A stretch of DNA of 15,920 nt from Prasinococcaceae sp. CCMP 1430 (lineage: Eukaryota > Prasinodermophyta > Palmophyllophyceae > Prasinococcales > Prasinococcaceae): contig RQSC01000018.1 in the NCBI GenBank assembly GCA_013416795.1, forward strand, positions 64,001 through 79,920, in the 5' to 3' direction. The notes under the pieces are model-generated. The model did no database searches. It was not told the DNA's origin and worked only from the letters and a program-made list of their open reading frames with translations. Positions 8,223 to 15,920 of this stretch are shown piece by piece; positions within the stretch are counted from its first letter, which is position 1; every line of letters begins with the position of its first letter. The translations under genes were made by a program, and so were the position numbers.

Positions 8223-10294
8223 ATGAGCACCGCGGAGTCGGCGGTCGAAAGTATATGGCTCGAACAAGAAGCTGCCACGTGCGCCGTGTCTGCGCATGAC
8301 ATGCGGCAGGAAGTGCTACACAGTATGCAGAAGCAACATCGGCAGCACCCAAGCGTCCTGCGACTACCGCAGCAGCAGCACCACCACCAGCAGCGGCAGC
8401 AGGAGCGGCAGCAGCAGCGGCAGCGATCGCCAGAGCAGCACCATCTCGCGCAAACACCGTCTCAGGAGCCGTCGCGATCACCTCCGCGCCCGCCACTTCC
8501 TCCGCCACAGCCGCAAACGCAGCCGCCGCCGCAGCCTGCGCCGGTATCGCAGGAGCGGATGCGGCAGGCGCGGATGCGGACCCCACACCCGCAACAACAC
8601 GGCAGCGACCAGCAGCAGCGGCAGCACCAGCAGCAGCAGCCATCGATCATGAAACGTGCTCGTCCGGCGACGTGCATGTATTGCCACTCGCAAGCAGCGG
8701 TGCTTTTCTGCTGCAGCGATGAAGCAGCACTGTGCCGGCTGTGCGATGGTATCGTCCACAGCGCCAACGACATCGTCGCCCGCCATGCGAGATGGCCTCT
8801 ATGCGACAAGTGCGGCGCCAAGCCTGCAACGATGTGCGTCGCGAGCGAGTGAGCGCCGGCGCATCCTGCGAATGACCAGCGCATGTGGCGACGCACGTTT
8901 GTTGCGCCGCGGTGACCGGGCCGCCCGGTGACCCGTGCTCGCCGTGGGCGCAGGAGCGCGCGGCGGGATTCCGCAACACAGCAACGTCCGCGCACCGCTA
9001 GTAGCACGCTCCGTTTCCATGCACGCGCACTCGCAGTGCGGCACCTCGCGCTGACGGCCATCGCCGGCGATGGATTGCGCGCTGCGAATCGCGCACGATC
9101 ACGCAGGTACTGCGAAGGCGAGAGGGCAGCGCTGTGCAAGCAATGCGACCAAGAGTACCACAAGAGCAATCCGACGCTGGCAAGCCACGCGAGGCTCCCC
9201 ATCGATCCTATCACTGGCGGTGACTCCTCCGGTGGTGGGCGCGATTCGCCACTATTCGCTGGCGATGCATACTACGCGGCGGTGCCGCCCCCTTCCTTGC
9301 CACAGGGGCATGGGCGCAGCGAGCATATGCAGCTGGCGCGGCAGGCATCTCTAACCGGCCTGGATGGTCTTTATCAGGTAGCAGCTCAGCCAGACGCAGT
9401 GACAGGGGACACAACACTCGATACGGCCTTTGACTACGCAGCCAACGCTGACATTGACATCCTCGGTGCCTCTGGCACGCTCGATGACGCCCTCCTTCTC
9501 TTTGGCGAGGCGCCACTTGTCGACCAAAGCAAGCGCCAAGCCAGCGAGTTCCACGACTGGCTCGAAGCTCTGATCGAGGAGGTGCGAATCCCTAAGATGC
9601 GCCACACTCGTTCATTTTGGCCGCGCCTCATCGACAATCACACGCCTGCGATAGTCAACAGCTTTGCACCGTCATCACATCGCTACGTAGCTACGACAAT
9701 GACGTTTCTCGTCTGACTGACTGAATACTTGGTACACGCTCGCCCTCTCGACGCTCGCTTCGACGACGGTGCCACTGCCGCCTTCAACAGAGCCAAGCTC
9801 CAGCGGGTCAGTTCTCGCAAAGCGCACACATTGCAGGGCTCGCGGGTTCAATGTCAGGGAACTTCGACTATGCCTCGCAGAGGACCAAGTGGGCAGCCGG
9901 TTCCGCCGGGAGTGGTGGCCATCTCGCAGGCGATGATGCTTCAAGGATGTGGCACCTGGCGCGCAGCGGGCAAACCGTAGGTGGCAATGCACAGATCACC
10001 GAGCCCAGCACCGGCGGAGCCGCGCGCCAATCGACCACCACACGTGGCGCAGGCGCGCCGTACGGGACCGCAAAAGAGGCCCACGACCCAGGTTCTCAGC
10101 TGCCATCCCTTCATGCCACGCAGCAGTTCGACGCGTATAGGCGCCCCCGGGCCGAGAGCGTGGCACGCTTCAGAGAGAAGCGTCGACAGCAGCAGAGCTA
10201 CGGCACAACCATTCGCTATGCGAGCAGAAAGGTGTATGCTGACTCGAGGCCGAGGGGGAGGGGCAAGCTCGCAAAGACCGAAGAAAACGCGTAA
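8223..10294 (+). CDS. CONSTANS-like protein: two B-box zinc fingers plus CCT domain, three exons
   Basis: Exons are 8223-8833, 9107-9581 and 9791-10294, giving 529 residues. Plant proteins of this layout act in the nucleus in photoperiod and light signalling. B-box 1 spans residues 151-193 (Cys151, Cys154, Cys163, Cys171, Cys174, His179, His188). B-box 2 spans 194-236 and is completed by splicing: CDKCGAKPATM joined to YCEGERAALCKQCD (Cys194, 197, 206, 214, 217, His222, His231). The CCT domain (about 485-524) reads SVARFREKRRQQQSYG, then TTIRYASRKVYADSRPR. The first 150 residues are Gln/His/Pro-rich, so the B-boxes are not at the extreme N terminus as in plant CONSTANS. The first ATG follows an in-frame stop at 8166-8168. 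The end of the CCT (GRGKLAK) departs from the usual VKGRFxK. A GTAAGT overlaps the stop codon, so a further exon is possible but not needed. Confidence 0.86.
8370..8640 (+). repeat. CAG-rich low-complexity coding region (poly-Gln/His/Pro)
   Basis: Interrupted CAG/CGG/CAC runs code glutamine- and histidine-rich, then proline-rich segments of the N-terminal extension of the B-box protein. Such tracts are common in transcription factor activation regions and are length-variable. Confidence 0.8.
8834..9106 (+). other. Intron 1 of the B-box/CCT gene (phase 2, 273 nt)
   Basis: The donor is GTGCGT within the codon for Met204, and the acceptor is CACGCAG before G TAC TGC. The join restores PATMYCEGERAALC, the exact spacing of a B-box. 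Unspliced reading ends at 8850-8852, in the middle of the second zinc finger. Confidence 0.88.
9582..9790 (+). other. Intron 2 of the B-box/CCT gene (phase 0, 209 nt)
   Basis: The donor is GTGCGA after GAG GAG; the acceptor is CTTCAACAG before AGC CAA GCT. This acceptor alone, among those checked, gives phase 0 and an open frame into the CCT exon. The alternative CAG ending at 9836 puts the downstream exon in the wrong frame. Confidence 0.72.
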
Positions 10295-10603
10295 GTGGGC
10301 ACGACGATGACCCGCGCTGTGGCGCGGGTGCTACACATGTGCGGGTGCTGAGTGGAGCTAACCACGACGCGCTCACCGACGCGCGCATCACAAATCGGCG
10401 CGTTGCATACACACCTCCCATTCTTTCTGCGTCGCTGTGGGGCTGGGCGCAGGCAAGGCTGTCCGCCCTCGTCTGATGATACGCAGGGCGGCAGCGCAGG
10501 TGCGCAGCCACGGATCAGCGAGTGACATGTGCACGCTTAGCAGGCGTGTCCATAAAATTGCCTGTACATTACTGAGATTGCGTACATTTGTCTTCGCGAG
10601 ACG
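10295..10603. other. Convergent spacer between the B-box/CCT and S74 genes
   Basis: About 309 nt with a GC-rich hairpin just after the plus-strand stop codon and no supported coding frame. It holds the facing 3' untranslated regions. Confidence 0.6.
10311..10328 (+). other. Perfect 7-bp stem-loop in the 3' flank of the B-box/CCT gene
   Basis: CCCGCGC and GCGCGGG are separated by TGTG, starting 17 nt after the stop codon. It would form in the transcript of the plus-strand gene. No T run follows, and it is not a bacterial-type terminator. Confidence 0.55.
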
Positions 10604-11191
10604 TCATTGCTCGCACACGGGCGCCGCGGACATTGCCGCCCAAGCTCCCCCACCATCCTCACCCGACCGAGCAAATTCGCACATGCTGTATACCATCGCC
10701 TTGATTTGTTGCGCGCTCGCATCTGTGGCTGCCCGGCTGGCTGCAACTTGTCCCTCGAGCTGATTGACAGCCGACTCGAGCGTGCGCCTCGCTGTGACTT
10801 CCTCGCGTAGCGCCTCCAGAAGGATCGCCACAAATCTGTCGTAAGCCACCGCCTTGTAGCCGTTAGCCTCACGCACAAGATTCGGAAACTCAACCTCGAC
10901 CTCCTGAGCCAGCAGACCAATTTGCTTGCCGTGCGTGTTCTCTTGTGAAAATTGCGCTGAATGGCGAACGGCCTCATCGGACCACTCGAACTCAATGCCT
11001 TGAAGACGCAGGACGCGCTCCAGCACGGAATCTTCGGCACGCAAATGCTGCTCAGCACTCCCAATGCCGGCCATGGGTAAGACGTGGGCGGCTGCGCCAC
11101 TCTCCCCGGACATGTCATCCGCACCATAGCTCCCATCGACGTCACGGGCCCCACCAATTTGGGTGATAATCGTCTTGAGGCGCTGGTCCGA
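10604..11191 (-). other. Peptidase S74 (intramolecular chaperone) domain region
   Basis: Begins at the predicted nucleophile Ser1338 (codon 11191-11189), with Lys1343 at 11176-11174. Autocleavage would release a C-terminal fragment of 195 residues (1338-1532). The same Ser-Lys geometry is known from phage tailspike chaperones and the animal membrane-bound factor MYRF. Confidence 0.82.
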
Positions 11192-14100
11192 AGAAGCCCA
11201 GCTGCTGGTGGTGTACGCGCTACCATCAACGTAAAGCGTGTGATCGCCAGCGCTCTGAGTCGCGGACGATGAAAGCACAAGCGCACCAGCACTATCCAAT
11301 CGAGCACGCAGCGATGTACCCGAATTCCCTTGCTGTAAGGTATAAAATCGAAGCTCACCTGGAACTGACGAAGTCGTTGAGGCACCGCTCGGTACGCGGG
11401 CTTCAATCTTCGCCCCTACTTGGTATTGATTAGAAGCACAGTTACCATAACAGCCCTGGAATTGGATGACACCTAATCTGTCGCCAGCTTCCACCTTTTG
11501 CTTGGTGCCTGAACTTGAACCTCGCGTCTTTATCAACCGCAACGCAGACGAATACATATTACTCTGATGCGAAGATAAATAAATACGTGCATCATTAGAA
11601 TCCCCCAGAAGAGATATCCCACCGCCAGCACTGTAGCTCACGGGATCATTCGATGAAATAGAAATTCCACCGGCACTCGTAGAGAGCTTGATGGCGTCGG
11701 CGCCCGTGCCGCTCGACGACATATCCAAGGACGTCGACGCAGCCACCGACACGCCGCCGCTCGAAGAGGACACACTCAAAAGCCCATTGGAGCCAACATC
11801 CATGCCGCCGGAAGAATACATATATACGCCGCCGGAAGAGGACACGCTAAAAAGCCCAGAGGAGTCGACATCCACGCCGCCGGCGCTCGCACTCAGCTTG
11901 ATGGCGTCGGCGCCCGTGCCGCAGCTGCTGTGGTCGTGCGGTCTCAGCCAGCGCGGCGAGTGTCTGTCCTGGTCCAGGAGCGGGTCTTGGTCGCTCGCAA
12001 CCTCAAAAGCGCTCGCGCCCGACGCCGACAGCGAAACGCCCGCGCCAGAGTTCACGTCAACCAAACCGCTGGTCGTGCCCATCACCAAAGACGTCGACGC
12101 AGCCACCGACACGCCGCCGCTCGAAGAGGACACGCTCAAAAGCCCAGAGGAGCCGACATCCACGCCGCCGGCGTGGGCACGCAGCTTGATGGCGTCATCG
12201 CCCGTGCCGGTGCTGCTGTGGTCGTGCGGTCTCAGCCAGCGCGGCGAGTGTCTGTCCTGGTCCAGGAGCGGCGCTTGGTCGCTCGCCACCACGAAAGCGC
12301 TCGCGCCCACCGAAGACAGCGAAACGCCGGCGCCCGCAGAGCTCACCGACACACCGCCGGAGGACGCCGCCACGCCCACGCCAGCGCCCGCGGCCACGTC
12401 CACGTCAGACGAAGCCGAAACGCTCACCGCGCCGCTCGACGAAGACACGTCCACCGCGCCGTCGGAGTCAACCACCACGCCGCCGGCGCTCGCGTGCAGC
12501 TTGATGGCGTCGGCGCCCGTCCCGCTCGATGTCAGATCCAAGAAGGTGGACGCAGCCACCGACACGCCGCCGCTCGAAGAGGACACGCTCAAAAGCCCAG
12601 AGGAGCCGACATCCACGCCGCCGGCGCTCGCACTCAGCTTGATGGCGTCGGCGCCGGTGCCCTGCTTGTTCCGAAGAGTGATCGTCTCGGATATGCCGCC
12701 GTCACTTTCTACTAATATTGCACCCGCCGCTCCTGACGTGCTCGCAATCGTCACAGGCGCACCGCTGGCGCCGCCGACAGCTTTCGCCGAGGCAGAGCTG
12801 GTACCTACACTGATGGACCCGCCGGTCCCCGAGGTGCTCGCGCCAGCGTCGAGGACCAGACCTCCACCCGCTCCCGAAGACGAAGCACCGCCCGCCACGC
12901 TCACGGCGCCGCCGCCGACTGCGCCGCTGCCCGCGCCACCGCTGATGTGCACGGTGCCGCTCGACGCGGCCGCGCCCGCCCCGCCCGAGATCGTCACATC
13001 CTGCCCCGCTGACGACGACGTTGCGCCCGCGACCACCGAGACAGCGGCATTGCCCGAGCTGCCGCCGATCTGAACGCTCTCCGCAACCGACGCGCCAATG
13101 GTCACTTTGGGGGTGGAGCCGCCCGAGCCCGCGTCAATTGCCAGGTCAACGTTCGATGTCTCCGAGTCGGCCTCGGCAATATCAAGCCCAGTCACGCTCT
13201 CCGCCCGCAGCTCGTTCTGCACGATCACATCCTGATTGGTCGTCACGTGGACGAACGTGCTGTACGTTTCGCTGTACGTCATCTCGTCGGTGACGTACAA
13301 GTTGCCATGCACGGTAGTGTCACCATACATGTCCAAATTGGTGTTGCCTCGCAGGCTCAAACCACCAGTGCTCGCCTCAAGCGACACAGCGCCGGAACCA
13401 CTCCCAGCACCGACGATCGAGACGCTGCTTCCGGCGGATACAGCAACTGAGGTTGACGCATCCATCGTCACCCCACCGCTCACCGCCACGAGATCAAGCG
13501 CTGCAGTGCCGGTGCCTTGAGCATTCCTCAAAGTGATTTGCTCAGACGCTCCTCCATTAGTCACGAGCGAAACAGCCCCAGCGGAACCTGACCTGCTTTC
13601 AACGGCCACGGTAGCTCCGCTCGTGCCGCCAAGACGAATGTCCGATGCGACATCGTGGCCAATAGATATAGACCCGCTCGTCGCAGCGCTGCTATCACCT
13701 GCATTGATCACAACCGAACCTCCGATCGCGTCAGCCGCATCCCCAGCAGACACGACAACGGATCCACCAGCGCCGCTGTCGCCAGCGCCCACCGTCAGCG
13801 AGATCGAGCCGCCGGCGCCCTCGGTGCCCGCGCCGGACGCCAGCGAGATGTCGCCCGAAGCGCCCTCAGACGAGTCGCCCGTCGTCACGGCCACGGAGCC
13901 CGAGGCGCCCACGGTGGCGGAGCCACTGCGCACGGTGATCGCGCCGCTCACGCCGGCGGTGCCCGCGTCGGCCGTGGCCAAAGAGGCCGCGCCGCTCGAG
14001 GTGGACGTGCCCACGCCGCTCAACAGCACCAGCGAGCCGCCAGTGGACGTCGCGCCGGTGCCGCCCAACACGGACACCGCGCCGCCGCCGCTGCCGCTGC

Positions 14101-15713
14101 TGCCGCTGCCCGCGCCCGCGGACACCACCACGGACCCGCCGGACTCGCCGACGGAGCTGCTCTCGCCGGCGGTCACCAGCACGCCGCCGCCAGCGCCGCT
14201 GTCGCCAGCGCCCACCGTCAGCGAGATCGAGCCGCCGGCGCCCTCGTATGACCGTCCTGTTGTCATGAAGATGTGACCTGAGGGTCCCGAATCTGCATTG
14301 CCAGTGTCGAGGAGTATACGCCCTGTTGATCCATTCTGTGAGGAATCCGTTGCGACCGCGACATCACCACTTGAATTTTCATGACCTTGACCGCTTAGGA
14401 TGCTCACTGTGCCGCCACTGCCACTCTCGCTGGAACCTGCCTGGAGATGCAACGAACCACCGACAGCTGATGACTGTGAGTTCGCAGCTCTCAAACGGAC
14501 ATCACCTCCTGCCGACAAGGTCGTGTCTTCACGATTTATTAAGAATTCGTTGGCATCGACAGTGCCCAGACGCACTTGCCCGCGCATAAAAACGTAGTCG
14601 CTCATTGTGTTGCCCAGGGTCGCGTCGCCTTCAACTGCGATGTTTGACTGGAGCTCAGTGTTTCCTGTCACGGTCATGGCGTTCTCGAGGAGGAAGGCAC
14701 CGTCCTCGTTGATTGATTCAATGGTGTCGTCGATAAGCCGAAAGCCCTGGCACATGTGCTTCCCCGTGTACATCTTCATGAGTGCCTGCAGCTTGAAGGA
14801 CGCAGATGTCGCACCGTGCACACCTATGTAGTACACGCCAGCAGTCGGGCTCAAGATGTCAAGCTGGTCGTTGCCGTCCATTTCAGCCTTGTATTGATAC
14901 TGAGCATCTGTGGGCTGCTGGAGGGTCGTGCTGACGTAGATATTCGCATCTCCGTTGGTGGACGTGAGCCTGAGTATAAGCGTTTGCGCGGCCTCAACGC
15001 ACGCCACGGAGAGCTTGTAGTACTTGTATTCGTCCTCGGAGACGAGGCCAGAGCGCGACACGCCTTTCTCCATAAGAGAGCCTGCGGAAGCAAGCGCAGC
15101 GCAATGGCACCGTGTGCAGTCGCCACGCGAACGAATTGGGTCAGAGACGAAGCCGCAATACGAGCGTCACCTTGTGGCGCGTGGCGACGGCGCAGCGCCT
15201 TTGCCGGTGTCCGAGCGCATGCGCTGCTCCACAGAGGGGACACGCCGTCTCGACGCCGGCAGCTGCGGCGCATGCACGTCGCCTGCCGCGACGGCGCAAA
15301 CAGCGACGCTTGAAGGCTGCGGAGCAGTGCAGCGGCGCGCGAGCAACGCAGCGCAGTGCTGGAGAGGCGGTGCGGCGATGTGCGGCGACGCGCGTCCTGG
15401 CGAAGCGCAACGGCGTGCCGGTAGCGCTGCGCGGCGAGGGGCAACGTAAACTGCTGGCCACAACGCAACGGCGATGCGGCAGCGTTGGGCGGCAGCGCAG
15501 CAGCGCAGCAGAACTGCAGCAGCGCCAATCGGGCAGCATCTATGATGTCGTAGGCGGGCAGCACTGCGGAGGCGCGGCGTCGCATTACGCACCTGCGCTT
15601 GCCCCGCTGACGAGGGCAAGTAGCGCCACGCCCGCGGCCACGGCCACGGCGCGCGCGGACGCTCGCCGTGTCCTCCCTCGGCATCGAGCGCATGCGGGAG
15701 CTGCTCGGCTCAT
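10604..15713 (-). CDS. Secreted Ser/Gly-rich repeat protein with PPC-like domain and C-terminal peptidase S74 chaperone
   Basis: Exons are 15713-15593 and 15081-10604, giving 1,532 residues. Layout: signal peptide (1-39); a PPC-like beta domain (about 55-143) with SEDEYKYYKLSV, LTSTNGDANIYV and GVYYIGVHG; a roughly 1,000-residue Ser/Gly/Ala/Val repeat region with GGSxxVxxG and GTGADAIKL-type units, probably a long beta fibre; a GDRLGVIQFQG segment; then a peptidase S74 domain from Ser1338. S74 domains help trimeric fibres fold, then cut themselves off with a Ser-Lys pair five residues apart; here SDQRLK gives Ser1338 and Lys1343. After it come GIEFEWSDEA, KQIGLLAQEVE and a C-terminal coiled coil (ILLEALREEVTARRTLESAVNQ), as expected of the family. 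It is likely an extracellular or cell-surface fibre. An earlier in-frame ATG at 15779 exists, but 15713 gives the better signal peptide and has A at -3. Confidence 0.87.
11680..12660 (-). repeat. Nested repeats coding GTGADAIKL...GGVDVGSSGLLSVSSSSGGVSVAAS
   Basis: At least four related blocks recur with different spacing. For example, the plus-strand string GCTCGAAGAGGACACGCTCA lies near 12120 and 12571, with variants near 11760 and 11836. They show recent internal amplification of the fibre region and are a likely assembly trouble spot. Confidence 0.8.
11924..12271 (-). repeat. Duplicated 60-nt island (11924-11983 and 12212-12271), period 288 nt
   Basis: The two 60-nt copies are identical, while the sequence beside them has clearly diverged. 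Each is exactly 20 codons in frame (residues 1074-1093 and 978-997), beginning PLLDQDRHSPRWL. The composition (Arg, His, Asp, Pro, Trp) is unlike the surrounding Ser/Gly repeats. Confidence 0.88.
13767..14246 (-). repeat. Identical 57-nt direct repeat (13767-13823 and 14190-14246)
   Basis: Two identical 57-nt copies, 423 nt apart (141 codons), code EGAGGSISLTVGAGDSGAG in the fibre region. They lie in frame, so recombination between them would remove a whole number of codons. Confidence 0.88.
15082..15592 (-). other. Intron of the S74 gene (phase 1, 511 nt)
   Basis: The donor is GTGCGT after GCA G, and the acceptor is TTGCTTCCGCAG before GC TCT CTT ATG. The join links the signal peptide to SLMEKGVSRS in frame. 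The intron is rich in GCAGCG/CGCTGC motifs and contains no gene I can support. Confidence 0.72.
15594..15713 (-). other. Signal peptide coding exon of the S74 protein
   Basis: The 40 residues have a long basic n-region (MSRAAPACARCRGRTRRASAR), a hydrophobic core (AVAVAAGVALLALVSG) and an ASA-type cleavage site. The exon ends with one extra base before a GTGCGT donor; without splicing the frame stops at 15587-15585. Confidence 0.75.
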
Positions 15714-15920
15714 TGTGCGCCGTGCGCCTCCAGCGCTCTTCTCTGCTCGGGCGGTATCGGTTGGCGTCACCACGCGCATATCTCGTGCGCTGTGCAGCCC
15801 CGGCAGTCCCGTCGCTGCAGCAGCTCCCCGCGGCGGCCCGCCGCGCACCACGCGCCGCGCTCGGGCGGTGGGCGGGACGGGCGAGGCCCCGCTGGCGCAG
15901 GGCAGCCCTGACGTCGGCCC
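15714..15920. other. Upstream flank of the S74 gene
   Basis: These 207 nt precede the predicted start of the minus-strand gene. There is a second possible in-frame start (15779) and no recognisable TATA element or neighbouring gene. Confidence 0.5.

Noticed and set aside
8851-8856. Possible donor GTGAGC at the end of the first B-box frame
   Set aside because: Using the GTGCGT donor at 8834 restores the exact B-box spacing (PATMYC...ALC); the later donor would leave extra residues in the zinc finger.
9837-9856. GGGTTCAATG-like string suggesting a tRNA T-arm
   Set aside because: No acceptor stem, D-arm or anticodon arm could be folded around it, and it is coding.
9837-9980. Alternative third exon from the CAG ending at 9836
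   Set aside because: From the phase-0 donor it reads a frame that stops at 9980 and misses the CCT domain; the acceptor ending at 9790 fits phase and frame.
10291-10296. GTAAGT overlapping the stop codon of the B-box/CCT gene, as a possible extra intron
   Set aside because: The CCT domain is already complete and only about 300 nt remain before the facing gene; no downstream exon with a recognisable sequence was found. Kept only as a caveat.
11688-13073. 461-codon open frame on the plus strand, rich in Pro, Thr and Ser
   Set aside because: It is the antisense reading of the Ser/Gly repeats of the S74 protein, with no domain or start support. The minus strand has a coherent architecture.
13533-14276. 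247-codon plus-strand frame rich in Pro/Ala/Thr
   Set aside because: Also antisense to the same repeats; open only because of high GC and repeat structure.
14851-15693. 280-codon minus-strand frame, Arg/Ala-rich, overlapping the start of the S74 gene
   Set aside because: It lies mostly in the predicted intron, is in a different frame from the PPC-like domain, and shows no motif.

Overview
The window looks like nuclear DNA from a GC-rich unicellular alga or a related photosynthetic protist. It carries spliced genes with short GT-AG introns, long untranslated stretches full of microsatellites, and two CCT-domain (CONSTANS-type) regulators. The exact lineage cannot be read from the sequence: CONSTANS-like proteins with two B-boxes point to the green lineage, while large secreted Ser/Gly-rich proteins with a peptidase S74 end also fit other algae. 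There is one assembly gap of 560 N (5319-5878). No rRNA, tRNA, CRISPR array or intact transposon was recognised.

Layout. (1) 3-2429, plus: the 3' part of a gene for an SMPD4-like protein (neutral sphingomyelinase 3 family), two exons, 5' end outside the window. (2) 2430-2809: a short convergent spacer. (3) 2810-5222, minus: a three-exon CCT-domain protein of about 466 residues, with an Ala/Lys/Pro-rich histone-H1-like middle. Its 868-nt first intron holds a 47-base poly(A/T) tract, a CA repeat and a G-quadruplex-prone stretch. (4) 5223-8222: a spacer of about 3 kb containing the gap, several microsatellites and two copies of the G-box octamer CCACGTGG. (5) 8223-10294, plus: a three-exon double B-box plus CCT protein of about 529 residues. 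(6) 10604-15713, minus: a two-exon gene for a secreted protein of about 1,532 residues. It has a signal peptide, a PPC-like beta domain, a very long Ser/Gly-rich repeat region and a C-terminal S74 self-cleaving chaperone domain with its Ser-Lys pair intact.

The two CCT genes are divergent, head to head across a G-box-containing spacer, so shared light or clock control is possible but is inference. The SMPD4-like and S74 genes have no obvious functional link to them. Exon boundaries were set by hand from splice signals, reading phase and restoration of family motifs. The joins inside the CCT domain, inside the second B-box and between signal peptide and mature protein each restore a recognisable motif or expected layout, which is the main support for the models.
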